The notes under the pieces are model-generated. The model was not told where the DNA came from, ran no database searches, and saw nothing but the letters and a program-made list of their open reading frames with translations. Of a stretch of 64,000 bases of DNA, positions 11,111-22,727 are shown in pieces. The stretch comes from Phaseolus vulgaris (Eukaryota; Streptophyta; Magnoliopsida; Fabales; Fabaceae), in the NCBI RefSeq assembly GCF_000499845.2, contig NC_023758.2, positions 16,878,088-16,942,087 on the forward strand, in the 5' to 3' direction. Position numbers and translations under genes: made by a program. Position 1 is the first letter of the stretch, and each line of letters begins with the position of its first letter.

Positions 11111-11790
11111 CAAGCCCCCTAAGCTCGAGTTGCAACTTGTTTCAACAAAGAGGCTAAGTGATCACCCACGGCGACCTACATGGCGTTCTAGGTTGACAGG
11201 ACGTGAATAGTGCACCGAAGTGACGTCTCACCATAATTTTTTAATTAGCGTACACGTGGCAAGATCAACGACTAGGACTCGTTGTCGCTTGCGCTTCTTC
11301 GTATTCGATAAACCCCTCAAAACCCCTACGCTCCTCCACTATTTCATTACTCCTCTTAGCATTTCTCAAACATTTCTTATTCTCGAAATGCTCTCTCTTC
11401 CTCTTCGAATACCTCATCCTTCGAACCCTAAATTATTCAAAGGTATGCTTTTTAGTTCATGATCACTCTTGCTTTATGATTCTGACGCTCATAACATGTT
11501 ATAACTGTTCTGGGACTGTTTATGTTTTCTGCATTTTACGTTTTCTCTATTCTTCGTTTTTGAGTCTCTGTTTTTCTGGACTACTGAGTCACACCTATCT
11601 TCTTCTTCTAAGCCTTCGTTTTTCTCTTCCTTTCTTTTCTCCCTCTTTAGCTTTCTTATCGAGATGGCTCGAACCAAAGTTACTCCAAACCCTCATCCTT
11701 CTGTTGACTACAAATTTCTCTATCATTGGGCTCCTAACGACCTCCTAGCTGAAACTTCCCAAATCACTTCTGTTCCGTCTGGTTGACTGG
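11111..11790 (+). pseudogene. Remnant of the Tat antisense gene (family D): promoter, 5'-UTR intron, first codons
   Basis: In the 3' region of a minus-strand Tat element, this gene reads on the opposite (+) strand. Exon 1 (5' UTR) ends at 11442 with CAAAG|GTATGC. The acceptor CTCTTTAG ends at 11650, and the ATG at 11664 opens MARTKVTPNPHPSVDYKFLYHWAPNDLL before a TGA at 11784. Element C has the same layout: 5'-UTR intron, ATG shortly after the acceptor, MAQTKS, then DYKELYPWAIPTLLKETS. The alignment of MARTK and the DYK.LY.WA...LL.ETS stretch supports homology. Sequence after 11790 reads DWDVFVRDLNRQLG in another frame before an LTR fragment takes over, so the gene is cut and frameshifted. 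Confidence 0.72.
11250..11320 (+). promoter_or_regulatory. Antisense-gene promoter, G-box type
   Basis: CACGTGGC (11253-11260), ATCAACG, and TTGTCGCTTGCGCTTC (11282-11297) are followed by TATTCGATAAACCCC. The same ordered blocks precede the antisense gene of element C at 39415-39360 (minus), at nearly the same distance from the first splice donor (about 190 against 196 bp). Confidence 0.6.
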
Positions 11791-11847
11791 GACGTCTTCG
11801 TGCGCGACCTCAACCGTCAGCTAGGGACTCCTTCCCACTGATTACCT

Positions 11848-12379
11848 GTGGATTCCTGCAAAAAGAGGACAAAAGGGCGCCCTAGCGGCCGTTTGCACTC
11901 CGACGCTCAAGTCAGCCAGCAAGAAACACCAAAACTGTGCACCTCCGTCTCTGAGCACCGCGTATGGCACTCTGAAGGTGGTAAAAGAAATGTGTATTGT
12001 GTGTATGTTTTCTCCCTCAGGCAAAGGTCTTTCCCCAGTCCCTTGTACGCAACCTCAAGGCACGAGCAAGCAACTAGAGAGTTCTGGTAAATTTGCCAAA
12101 AGTTCGAACCCTGTTTCCAACATTCTCAGCGCTATTTAAACCACCCAAGCATTTAAAGCGCCTTAAAGCGCCTTTAATTACAAATATAACGCACTCAATC
12201 AGCGTATCTAATTAGAAAACGTAGCGCATTTAAGACGTTGAAACGCTTGGGAGCCATTATAGTACCTGAATGTTCGAAACGGAAACTGTATTGAATGACT
12301 TTAATTACCTGGCACCTGACTAAAGGGTGTTTCTATTCTGACATGGTTGTCGCACACGTGGAGGGCCTCACGACGCTGT
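11848..12379 (-). repeat. LTR fragment of a third Tat-like family
   Basis: Its minus strand carries the U5 block CTGACTTGAGCGTCGGAGTG then CGGCCGC and GGCGCC (11918-11872), as in the other Tat LTRs, but the rest differs. A minus-strand TTTAAATAGC near 12135 may be its TATA. It is cut at 12379 by insertion of element B; the five bases GCTGT (12375-12379) would be that insertion's target duplication. Confidence 0.65.
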
Positions 12380-13191
12380 TGTACCGCCCTGGTAGTCGGA
12401 AGTGATGACGTGGCACCAAGCCACAGTGTAGGCGTGTTGACAAGGCGCCAGATTTGTAGAAGGGAAGGAAGTCGGGGGGCTCGTGTAGTCGCCAGTTATT
12501 AAGTTGGCGTGTTCCGATCTCTAGCATACCAAGCGATCGCCAGTTGAAGATGAAGTCGCCAGATGTAAACTCAGGCGACCAAGTGATTGGAGATCGCCAG
12601 AGCAAGCACATCGCCGAAGATGAAGGTGGTGCAGATTATGAACGCGGCCGGCGAGACCACAGGGAAGGTGTACGAGAGCACCCTAACTCGCCAATTCCAG
12701 TAGTGATCGCGCTCCCAAGTTAGCTATGCACTGGGCAGTACCATGCATAAGTAACTTAGCCAAAAGAGAGTCAGAAGCAGCGCCCAAGTCAAGGAGGCTC
12801 CAGATGGTGGCACGTGTACGACCGGATGCGAGCCACGTGTCCAGGTCTGTAACTGCCAGGAGAGAGAAAGTGACCAGGTATATAAGAGTTCTCAACGAAC
12901 TTTCTGAGGTACGCACGTTCAGAATATACTCTTTACGCTTGCGAGTTCTAGAGCTTACTGTGAGAGAGAACATTGCACGGTTCCTTGAGATTTCTTGAGT
13001 GTTCTTGCTCTTAGTATTTGGTAGTTCGGTCACTGACTTGGGCGTTGGAGTGCGATCGGCCGCAGCGGCGCCGCTTTGTTCTTTTGCAGGTTCTTGAGGT
13101 GGATCTTGAAGAAGGACGGAGGTTTGAAGCGGTGCACACGTCGATCCTTTGACGAGGCAGGTTCCAACGTTCTGGTCAACAGGCAGGATCA
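12380..13191 (+). repeat. 5' LTR of element B (812 bp)
   Basis: It starts TGTACCGCCCTGG and ends AGGCAGGATCA. TATATAAG at 12879-12886 is the probable TATA box. The U5 block with GACTTGGGCGTTGGAGTGCG, CGGCCGC and GGCGCC is at 13034-13074. The primer-binding block (TCAGGCGCCCACCGTGGGG) follows directly at 13192-13210. Confidence 0.9.
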
Positions 13192-13603
13192 TCAGGCGCC
13201 CACCGTGGGGCCGTGTAAAACTTGCTCCCATCCACAGCGTGAGTTCTTGGAGGTTTTCGTAGTTTTCTGCGTGGTTGTGTGCTGGTGCAACCATCGTTCG
13301 CTATTCGCTTGAGATTTGTTCGGTAATTTCGCGTTTTATACCGTTCGTTTGGATTTTTGATCGGTGAAGTGAGGTTTTCTGCTGTTTACGCGTGATTTGT
13401 TTGGTGGAGTTTGAGTTCTTTCGATCGTTTGGTTATCCGTGGGAGAAGCGGTGGTTTCTGGTGGAGTTGCAGGTTTCTTTGAAGGTTCGCGGTGTTCTTG
13501 AGTTTTCTTGCGGAGTTTCGCACAAGTTTTTTCCGATTGATCGCTGAGTTGATCGTAGCTGAAGTAAGTGTTGTTCGCTGCATTCTGTGATTTGTCAAGT
13601 TTC

Positions 13604-16267
13604 ATGAGAAAAATGAGAAGCAATCGTTCAAGTCCAGTTGCGCCCGTCGCTGCTGAAGGCGCCGCCGCCATGACCATGGCGCAGATGGTGGAGATTATGC
13701 TCTCGTTGCAGGCAACTGTGGAAGCCTCGCGCATAGAACAGGCGAGAATGCATGAGGACCTGGCCGCCTCTCGGGCCAGGAATGATGAGCTTAGCAAGGT
13801 GACTGCGGAGCTGCGTCAAGCTCTTCAGGAGCAGCAAGGGCGTCCCGTTGCTGAAGAGGTCGCGCCGTCAACACCGCCTCGTGTTTTTCCTATGCCTTTT
13901 GTTCAGGCGATTACTGACACGCCTATTCCTACGAGTGTGGTACCTGTCAAGGCTGTTTTCACCGGCGTGGAGGATCCTGAAGCTCATCTCACCACGTTCC
14001 ATACACAGATGATGCTGTCAGGGGGATCGGACGCCGTGTATTGCAAGATGTTCGTGAGCACACTCCAGGGAACGGCGCTGGAATGGTTTGTGAGCCTACC
14101 TAACGGTCACATTACCAATTTCCAACAGTTCTCGAAGATTTTCGTCGAGCAGTACATCGTGAATAAGGCACCACCCAGGGTGTCTTACGATTTGTTTGAT
14201 ATAAGGCAGTACCAGGGAGAGTGCCTCAAGGACTACTTGAATCGCTTTGGGGCGCAGATGGTCAGATCGCCGGCCAAAGATGAAGAAATGCTGGTCTATG
14301 CATTTAAGAAGGGCGTGCTGCCGGGATTATTCTGCGAGGCGTTGATCAGGGCACACCCCGCCACGTTCGCTGAGGTTAGGCGACTTGCGGTGGCCCACAT
14401 CGCCGACGAGAGCGAAGTCGCTGATAAGAGAGGAAGCGTGGCCCCCACTAGACCACGCGCCCAGACCAGGATCCAGCCACAGAGGGTGCTGGAGACAGCG
14501 GCGGCCAGAAGGGATCAGAGGACTCGCCATCCTTATGATCCAAGGAAGAACAAGGGCAGGGGCCAAGGACGCCAGCAACCAGCACGCCGGGAATACAATC
14601 GCCCGCCTAAGCACAAGTTTGTCATGGGATTGGCGGATCTGATCGCCATTCCCAATATATCCGCTAGGTTGAAGGCGCCAGAAAAGGTGGGCGACATAGA
14701 ATTGAGGACAACGTTTACAGATGTGGCGGGTTCAAGAACGGAGAAAATCAAATACCTCGTTGTAAACGCTCCTTCAGCATACAACATCCTGTTGGGAAGA
14801 CCCACGCTCAACAGGATAGGTGCCATACCGTCGACCCGGCACATGAAGGTGAAGTTGTCGTCTATGGAGGGGGTGGTGATCACCATCAAATCCGATCAGA
14901 AAGAAGCGAAGAAGTGTTATGAGAATAGCCTGAAAAACAAGAGATCGGTGAGTTACGTAACAACCACCCCGCCTCCTGGTGTGGAGCTCAGGTCGACGGT
15001 AATAGAAGAGGCCGCCGGAAGGGACGTGGAGATGGTGGACGCTGAGCTGGGGGAGGGGAACGCTGGTCTGGAGGAGGAAGAGGCAAGGAATCGCCCTGAG
15101 GAAGCGAGAGAGCTGGGAATCGCCAGGGCGGTGATCGCCAGAGAAACCAGACCAAAACCCGTCGAGCAGTGGCTCGAGAGAGAAATCGGGGGAAAGGTCT
15201 TCAAGCTGGGAAGATCCCTGGAGGTTGAGCTCCAGGACCAGATCGCCAAGGTGATTGAACGGCATCTGGATGCGTTTGCATGGTCCGCCTCGGACATGCC
15301 TGGGATCGATCCCGACTTCTTATGCCATCATCTGGAGATGGACAGCTTAGTGAGACCAGTGCGACAAAGAAGAAGAAAGTTCAACGAGGAGAGGAGGCAG
15401 GCGATCAGGGACGAAACACAGAAACTCCTCGCTGCAGGCCACATCAGGGAAGTCCAGTACCCTGAATGGCTGGCAAATGTCGTGCTGGTGAAGAAGAGTA
15501 ACGGAAAATGGCGCATGTGCGTCGATTTCACTGACCTGAACAAGGCTTGCCCAAAGGATTCGTATCCTTTACCAAGCATAGACGCCCTGGTAGATAGTGC
15601 TGCAGGGTGTAAGTTGCTGAGCTTCCTGGATGCCTTCTCGGGGTATAATCAGATCAAGATGCATCCCATGGATGAAGAGAAGACAGCCTTCATGACGGAA
15701 AGATCGTGCTATTGCTATAAGGTGATGCCGTTTGGGCTGAAGAACGCGGGGGCCACGTACCAGAGGCTGATGGATCGAGTACTTGCACCGATGTTGGGAA
15801 GGAACGTGCAAGCGTACGTCGATGACATGGTCGTGACCTCGCCGGAAAAGAGCAAGCACGTTGCAGACTTTGAAGAATTGTTCACGACGATCGCCAAGTT
15901 CAGACTGAAGCTGAATCCAGAGAAATGCATCTTTGGCGTGGAGGCTGGAAAATTCCTGGGATTCCTCTTGACTGAAAGAGGAATAGAAGCCAACCCAGAT
16001 AAGTGTGCCGCCATCTTGGCGATGAGGAGCCCAGCTACGGTGAAAGAAGTCCAGCAGCTAACAGGTCGGATGGCAGCCCTGTCTCGCTTCGTGTCAGCTA
16101 GCGGAGAGAAGGGACATCCCTACTTTCAGTGCTTGAGGCGCAATAACAAGTTTGCTTGGACGAAGGAGTGTGAGGAAGCCTTCGTCAAGCTGAAGGAGTA
16201 TCGGCGAGCCCGCCGGTTCTGTGTAAACCACTGGTGGGAACCCCTCTCAGGTTGTATTTTGCTGTAA
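13604..16267 (+). pseudogene. gag-pol: gag-RT reading frame of element B, protease deleted in frame
   Basis: One open frame of about 890 codons. Residues 1-70 are Ala-rich plus coiled coil. The capsid region follows (GVEDPEAHLTTFHTQMM, LEWFVSLPNGHITNFQQFSK), then the basic RIQPQRV segment. APEKVG then runs directly into DIELRTTFTD, whereas C and D have about 190 more residues there, including the CxxHx4Hx4C finger and the DQGSS protease site. The protease tail (YNILLGRPTLNRIG) and the RT remain. RT motifs: WLANVVLVKKSNGKWRMCVD, LSFLDAFSGYNQI, FGLKNAGATYQRLMD and the catalytic YVDDMVV at 15815. At about 16203 one T is missing relative to C (GTATCGG against GTATCTGG), so the frame ends early at 16267. 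I start at MRKMRS (13604), not the upstream in-frame ATG. Confidence 0.9.
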
Positions 16268-16983
16268 CTGAGAGGGCGGTAAGTGCGGTGCTCGCCCAGG
16301 ATAAAGATCAAGCTCAGAAGCCTATTTATTTTGTTAGTAAGGTGCTGCAGGGCCCCGAAACGAGATATCAGGCCCTGGAAAAGGCTGCGCTGGCTGTGGT
16401 ATTTTCGGCGAGGAGGTTGCGCCACTATTTCCATAGCTTCAATATACTTGTGATGACTGACCTGCCCATCCAGAAAGTTTTGAAGAAGCCCGACGTTGCG
16501 GGAAGGATGGTGAAGTGGGCAGTGGAGCTGTCAGAGTTTGACATTAAATATGAGCCCCGAGGCCCGATCAAGGGGCAAATCTTTGCAGATTTCGTGGTCG
16601 AGCTCTCATCTGAGGCGACACGAGTAGAAGGGGATGACTTCCGTTGGGTACTCTCGGTGGATGGATCGTCGAACCAGCAGGGTAGCGGTGCTGGAGTCAT
16701 TTTAGAAGGACCCAACGGCATGCTGATCGAACAATCTTTGAGATTTGCCTTCAAAGCCAGTAACAATCAAGCAGAGTATGAGGCGCTGATCGCCGGGATT
16801 TTGCTGGCCAAGGAGATGGGAGCCAGGGTGCTAATGGCTAAGAGTGACTCGCTGCTAGTCACAGGGCAAGTAACAGGCGAGTTCCAGGCTAAAGATCCAC
16901 AAATGGCGGCTTACTTGGAGTATGTGCAGGAATTGAAGAGTTCCTTTGCCTCCTTTGAAGTAGTGCACGTGCCCAGAGAATAG
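16234..16983 (+). pseudogene. RNase H plus archaeal-type RNase H of element B
   Basis: The frame continues pol after the 16203 deletion. The first RNase H has TPLRLYFAVTERAVSAVLAQ, RYQALEKAALAVVFSARRLRHYF and the connecting FDIKYEPRGPIKGQ. The second (aRNH) has RWVLSVDGSSNQQGSGAG, NNQAEYEALIAGILLAKEMGA and VAKSDSLLVTGQ-like motifs. The final HVPRE*NARADLLA contains TAG (16981-16983) where element C has CAA (Gln). Confidence 0.9.
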
Positions 16984-18470
16984 AATGCCCGAGCTGACTT
17001 GCTAGCTACGCTCGCCAGTTCAGGCAAGGGGGGTAGACAGAGGACGGTGATTCAAGAAACTCTGAAGACGCCGAGAGCATTTGTAGCAGATCACCTGGTT
17101 CTTCAGATAAGCAAGTCGACGGAAAAAGCAGCGAGAAGTCATAAGTCCCTGACGCAAGAAACTTTGAGATCGCCGAGAATTAGAGCATGTCGAGGAGAGA
17201 GGGTGAACATGACGCAAGTCTGCGCTATCCCTGAACCAGACACCTGGATAACACAGTACAAGCGGTGCCTGGCAGATGGCCTTCTCCCATTGGATCCGAC
17301 AGAGGCTAGGAAGGTAAAGAAAAATTCTAGCAAGTACACGTTGATTGATGGCGATCTGTACAGGTTTGGGTTCACTCACCCACTCCTGGAATGCGTACAT
17401 GACGAGAAGTGCACGAGAATCATGGCAGAGCTCCACGAAGGTATATGCGGAAGCCACGTCGGGGGTCGAGCTCTGGCCGCGAGGACTCTCCGTGCAGGTT
17501 ACTACTGGCCATCAATGAGAGAAGACTGCAAGAAGTATGCCCAGTGTTGCAAACAATGCCAACAGCACGCCGATTGGCACAAGGCGCCTCTCGAGGAGTT
17601 GAAGTCGATCTACAGCCCTTGGCCGTTTCATACTTGGGGAATCGACATCCTGGGACCATTCCCGTTGGCGATCAGGCAGATGAAGTACTTGGTGGTGGCG
17701 ATTGAGTATTTCACCAAGTGGATCGAAGCAGAACCAGTGGCTCAGATCACCGCACACAAGATCGAAGGTTTCGTGTGGAAGAACATTGTGTGCCGGTTGG
17801 TGTGCCTAAGCGCCTGGTGTCGGACAATGGGACTCAGTTTGCAAGCCACCTGTTGAAGAAGCTTTGCGAAGGGGTGGGAATTCAACAAGTGTTTGCATCC
17901 GTCGAGCACCCTCAGACAAATGGCCAGGTGGAGTCAGCCAATCGGGTGTTGCTGAGAGGTTTGAAGAGAAGGCTAGAGAAAGCCAAAGGAAGCTGGGCTG
18001 AGGAGGTACCCCGTATAGTCTGGGCGTACCACACCACCGAGCAGTCAGGAACCCATGAGACCCCGTTCAGCTTGGTCTATGGGTGTGATGCCATGATTCC
18101 AGGAGAGATCCAGGAGAGCTCGCCGAGATTCCAGAACTTCGTAGAGGAAGACTCGAATGAAGAGAGAAGGCTGAACCTGGATCTACTGGATGAGGTCAGG
18201 GAAGAGGCGAGATTGAAGGCTGAAGCGGTGAAGAGAAGGATTGAACGAAGATATAACTCGAAGGTGATGCCGAGACAGTTTAGAGAAGGGGACCTGGTGA
18301 TGAGGAAAGCCCACCAGTACGAGATGGAGAATAAACTGTCGCCCAAGTGGACTGAACCGTTCAGAATAACCGAGGCGCTCGGGAACGGCGCCTACCGCTT
18401 AGAGACATTGGAAGGAGGGGCGATTCCTCGCACTTGGAACGCCACGCACCTGAAGTTGTATTACAGTTGA
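16984..18470 (+). pseudogene. Integrase of element B, one frameshift
   Basis: The zinc-binding HHCC part shows ELHEGICGSHVGGRALA...CKKYAQCCKQC. The core has WGIDILGPFPLA (first Asp), then RLVSDNGTQFASH (second Asp) and HPQTNGQVESANRVLL (Glu). Between the first and second Asp one T is missing near 17796 (CGGTTGGTG against CGGTTTGGTG in C), so the catalytic core is split between the frame ending at 17856 and the frame ending at 18470. The C-terminus (KLSPKWTEPFRITEALGNGAYRLE) is complete. The family's function is inserting the cDNA into nuclear DNA. Confidence 0.9.
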
Positions 18471-18803
18471 GAACTTTGTAAGTAAAGATAAACACGAAGT
18501 TACTTTACAATGTCTCTGTTAAAACAGTTTGAAGGGGGCACTCTTTTTTCCCTAAGGAGGGTTTTTAATGAGGCCACCCAATAAAGAGAAGTTTTCAAAG
18601 TACAAGTTGTTTTAGATTGCGTGCCTATTGTTTTCAGAAAGTTTTGAAGAAAGACCTTGTCACTTATATGTGACTTAAGGCAAGTTAAAGATGTATTGCA
18701 TGCTTTCTAAAAAAGTTTTAAGTCCTCATCGTTTTTCGGCGATCGGAGGCATCAGTTAAAAATTTAAAGTCCTCATCGTCTTTCGGCGATCGGAGGCACC
18801 AGT
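18471..18803 (+). repeat. 3' noncoding region of element B with a 46-bp-type repeat
   Basis: It parallels 35259-35591 of element C. Two copies of TCCTCATCGTnTTTCGGCGATCGGAGGCA-type sequence (about 18721-18757 and 18768-18803) form a tandem repeat. Element B stops inside the second copy at GGCACCAGT. Confidence 0.8.
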
Positions 18804-20805
18804 CTCCTTAGCCAACAACATTCCAGCGATCAGGGTCTCATACTTTGTCTGGTTGTTACTAGCCTTGAAAACGAACCACATGGCCTGCTCAATCAATAAC
18901 CCATTTGGTCCTTCCAAGAGGACGCCAACCCGACTACCCTGCTGGTTGGAGGAACCGTCTACAGAGAATACCCACCTGAAACCTGCTATTTCTTGGTGCG
19001 TGGTTGCCGATGAGAGTTCTACCACGAAGTCAGCATAAACCTAGCCTTTGATAGGGCCTCTGGGCTCATACTACACGTCAAACTTTGATAGCTTTACTGC
19101 CCAAAGCACCATTCTTCCTGCAACATCTGGCTTCTGCAAGATCTTGCGAATGGGAAGGTATGTCATCACTATCACTGTAAAGCTCTGGAAGTAGCGGCGA
19201 AGCCTTCGCGCTGAGAACACTACTGTCAGGGTCGCCTTCTCAATGGCTTGGTATCTCACCTCAGGCCCCTGCAATACTTTGCTCACAAAGTAAATCAGCT
19301 TCTGTACCTGGTTTTCTTCCTGCACAAGGACCGAACTGATCGTCTGATCAGTGACTGCGAACTACAAACGAAGTGGGGTACCCAGCTGCGGCTTGCATAA
19401 CACCGGTGGACTGCCCAAGTACTCTTTCAGCTTGAGGAACGCCTCTTCGCATTCCCTAGTCCATACGAACATGTTATTCCTCTTCAGGCACTGGAAATTG
19501 GGGTGACCTTTGTCCCCTCCAGCTGACACAAATCTGGAAAAAGCGGTCATCCACCCTGTCAACTATTGCACTTCTTTCACTGAGATCAGGCTCCTCATTT
19601 CTATGATTGCAGCGCACTTCTCAGGATTTGCCTTTATCCCACGCTCAGTGAGTAGGAAACCTAAGAACTTTCCTGCTTCTACCCCAAACACACACTTCTC
19701 GGGGTTCAACTTCAATTTGTACTTAGCTATCAAGGAGAATAGATCTTCTAATTCCGTTACGTGTTGCTCCCTCTGTTGGGAGGTGACCACCATGTCATCC
19801 ACGTACACTTGGACATTTCGCCCTATCATGGGCGCTAGTACTTTGTCCATCAGCCTTTGATAAGTCGCACCTGCATTTTTAATCCCAAAGGGCATCACCT
19901 TATAATAGTAGCAAAAGAGCTTTGTCATGAACGTTGTCTTGCATTCGTCCCTGGGATGCATCCTGGTCTGATTGTAACCAGAAAAGGCATCCAGGAAGCT
20001 GAGTAGTTTGCAACCAAACGCACTATCCACCAGAGCATTGATACTAGGCAGCGGGTAGGAGTCCTTCGGGCAGGCCTTGTTGAGGTCTATGAAGTTGACG
20101 CACATCCTCCACTTCCCATTAGCCTTTTTTTACCAACACCACATTTGCCAGCCACTCTGGATACTGAATCTCCCTGATGTGGCCAGTGCTTAGCAACTTC
20201 TGCATCTCTTCCCTGATAACCTGACGCCTCTCATCGTGGAACTTGCTTCTTCTCTGGCGGACAGGTCGAACCTGTGGGTCCATGGTGAGGTGATGACACA
20301 AGAAATTGGAGTCAATGTCAGGCATGTCCGAGGCGGACCATGCGAAGGCATCCAGGTGCCACGATATGACCTCGACAATCTGGTCTTGTGTGTCTTGGCC
20401 TAAAGACTTGCCAAGCTTGAATTTCTTCCCACCGATCTCTCTCTCCAGCACCTCTTCTACAGGTTTGGGTCGTCTCTCCCAAGCGATCTCTGCGCGGGTT
20501 GCCCCTTTTTCTCTTGGAGGGTGGGTGGTGACAGCGAACACCCTTTTCTTCTTCTTGAGGCTATTCTCATAGCACTTCTTAGCCTCCTTCTGATCAGACT
20601 TGATAGTCATCACCGTCCCCTCCAGGGAGGGCAGCTTCATCTTCATGTGCCTCGTAGAGGCCACTGCTCCAATCCTGTTTAAGGCAAGTCTACCCAAAAG
20701 TATGTTATAATCTAATGGAGCATTAACTACTAGGTACCTGATGTTTACGGTGCGGGAAGTTGTTCCATCTTTGAAGGTCGTCCTCAGCTCTACGTGTTCA
20801 CGCAC
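18804..20805 (-). pseudogene. pol of element D: RT, RNase H, truncated second RNase H
   Basis: The protease tail reads NILLGRLALNRIGAV. RT motifs are WLANVVLVKKG, SFLDAFSGYNQ, PFGIKNAGATYQRLMD and YVDDMVVTS (minus, about 19812-19786). A frameshift at about 20110-20120 falls just before CVNFIDLNKACPKD. The RT-RNase H linker is at 19562-19362 and RNase H at 19325-19071. The second RNase H at 19025-18804 (FRWVFSVDGSSNQQGS) stops after LLAKETGA, where sequence of element B begins. Intervening stops make it non-functional. Confidence 0.88.
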
Positions 20806-22382
20806 CTCTACCTAGTCTCCGACGAAACCATACAAATAGCCGGTATAAGGCCTCAATTGGTCTGGAGACAACTGCAACTTATTGAAGGTCGACCAGAACA
20901 TCACATCGGTCGAGCTTCCTTGGTCCACGAGGACGCGATGCACCCTCCTTCCCACTGTCACTACCGAAACCACCACTGGATCATTGTCATGTGGGACGAT
21001 GTCCTGGCGGTCGGCCTTGGTGAAGACGAGGTCTACATCAGGAGTCTGATCTGTCTCCTGTACCTTTACTGCCATTACCTCTCGTGCATACTTCTTCCAC
21101 TGGGAGGCGGTGCACCCTCCTCCTGAGAACTCTGCTGAGATGGTGTTAATCTCACCATGAATGGGCACCTCGTGCCCCTGATCACCTCTTGGGGCTGCTA
21201 ACGCCTGAGCCCCCTGCGGCTCTTGTAGGTAGTCCTTCAAGAAGCCATTCTTCACCAATTTGTCCAACTGGTACTCTAGTGACAACCAGTTGCGTATGGC
21301 GTGGCCATAGCCTTGGTGGAATTCGCACCAAGTGTTCTTGCTAAGCCCCAACTTTTTGTCAGTCTTCAGGGTGACTTTAACCTCTCCGCTATGTTAGGAA
21401 TAGCGATCAGCTCCTTAAGTTCCACCAGAAAGTTGTGTCTGGGGTGTGTCTTCCCTCATTTGTGCCCTGGTATGGGGCTTTCTTGTCTCATATGGTTGCT
21501 GCTTCCCCAAGTCTTTCTTCTCTGTCTTCGCCTCATGCACGCTCATGGGCTGAGGTCGACCAGTTCCTCAAGGTCGGACTGGTCCGACACTTCCACGTTT
21601 CTCCGTGACTTTTCCTTCTGCGACGATGTGGGTCATAGCTCGACGCCTAATTTTGCAAAATGTTTTGGGGCGGCATCTTATCAGCGAATCACTGAAGGGT
21701 CCTGGTAGCATTCCCTTCCTGAAAGCGTGCACCGTCATGTCTTCACCACCTGTGCCCTGAATCTTTTTAAGAACTCTTTCAAGGACTCTCCCTGATACTA
21801 CCTTACGTCAAAGAGATCGTAAGAGACTGAAGGGGGAGCCTGGTTGACAATTTATTGTTCCTTGAACAGTGTTGAGAACTTCTCGAACGAGGTAATGTGT
21901 CTGTCAAGAAGACTAACGAACCAGTCCAACGTTGTGCCTGTCAGCGTACTCATGAAAAGCTTACAGTGCATGGCGTCTGAGCCTCCCGAAAGCATCATCT
22001 GGGTGTGGAATGTTGTGAGATGAGCCTCTGGATCCTCTAAACCTGTGAAAGAGACTTTCGGGCCCATGAAAGTGGCTGGTATCACAATGTCCATGATTGC
22101 CTGAGTGAACGACATGGGGCATGCCCTAGTTGGTATGGGTGGGGCACGTTCATCCACTGTGCGCTCCCCCGCCTGTTGCAAACTCCTGCGCAATTCCTCA
22201 TTGGTTCTGCGCAGCTCTTCATTGCTTGCCTGTGACGCGGCTAGGTCAACCTGGAAACGATCTTGATTGACCCTAGACGCCGCTACCGCCTGCTAAAGGG
22301 CACGTATCGTCTTCATCATTTGTTGCAAGGTAACGTTTTCCCCTCCTTCGGTCGCGGCTGATCCTTGCCTCGTACTCCTCAT
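20806..22382 (-). pseudogene. gag-protease of element D
   Basis: The start ATG is at 22382 (MRSTRQG), matching MRKMRS of the other elements. Visible parts are the coiled coil (NEELRRTNEELRRSL), the capsid (GLEDPEAHLTTFHTQMM at about 22095-22045), the variant finger WCEFHQGYGHAIRNW, in which the last Cys has become Trp (near 21325), and the protease VHRVLVDQGSSTDVMFW (20950-20900). Several in-frame TAG codons stand where relatives have CAG, for example near 22294 and 21815. Confidence 0.85.
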
Positions 22383-22727
22383 ATTGCTAGTAGGCTCTTA
22401 ACACAATTGTGAGTGGGACCTAGTTTTATTGGGCCCCATGGTGGGTGCCAAATGTTTTTGTCGGTTGACTCTAATAGCAGCCACAGGCCCCGCCTGTCTC
22501 CTGTTTCTCTCGCACTTCCTTGGGTTGAAGGACGTTGTACTTGTAGAGACAAAGGGCGCCCTGGCGGCCGTTTGTACTCTGACGCTCAAGTCAGTACTGG
22601 GTCAAAGAAACAGTAAGTAAGTAAAATAGTTTGAAGCTTAGAAACCGTGTACCTTTTTAGGGTTCTTACCACCCTTTATATAGGTTGTAGGTAGGGTTTA
22701 CCTCTGTTTTGTTACCCGTATCTAGGG

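Larger units (their letters stand above)
12380..18803 (+). mobile_element. Tat-lineage element B: 5' LTR to 3' noncoding, 3' LTR missing
   Basis: Order: 5' LTR (12380-13191), primer-binding site, leader, gag, RT, RNase H, second RNase H, integrase, then 333 bp of 3' noncoding sequence before an abrupt junction with element D. The two-RNase-H arrangement is the hallmark of the Tat/Ogre/Retand lineage. It is non-autonomous as it stands: an in-frame deletion removes the finger and protease, two single-base deletions shift frames, and there is one nonsense codon. Confidence 0.93.

Noticed and set aside
12683..13294. 203-codon minus-strand frame in the LTR of B
   Set aside because: It is contained in the LTR and primer-binding site, runs opposite the element and has no protein similarity I recognise.
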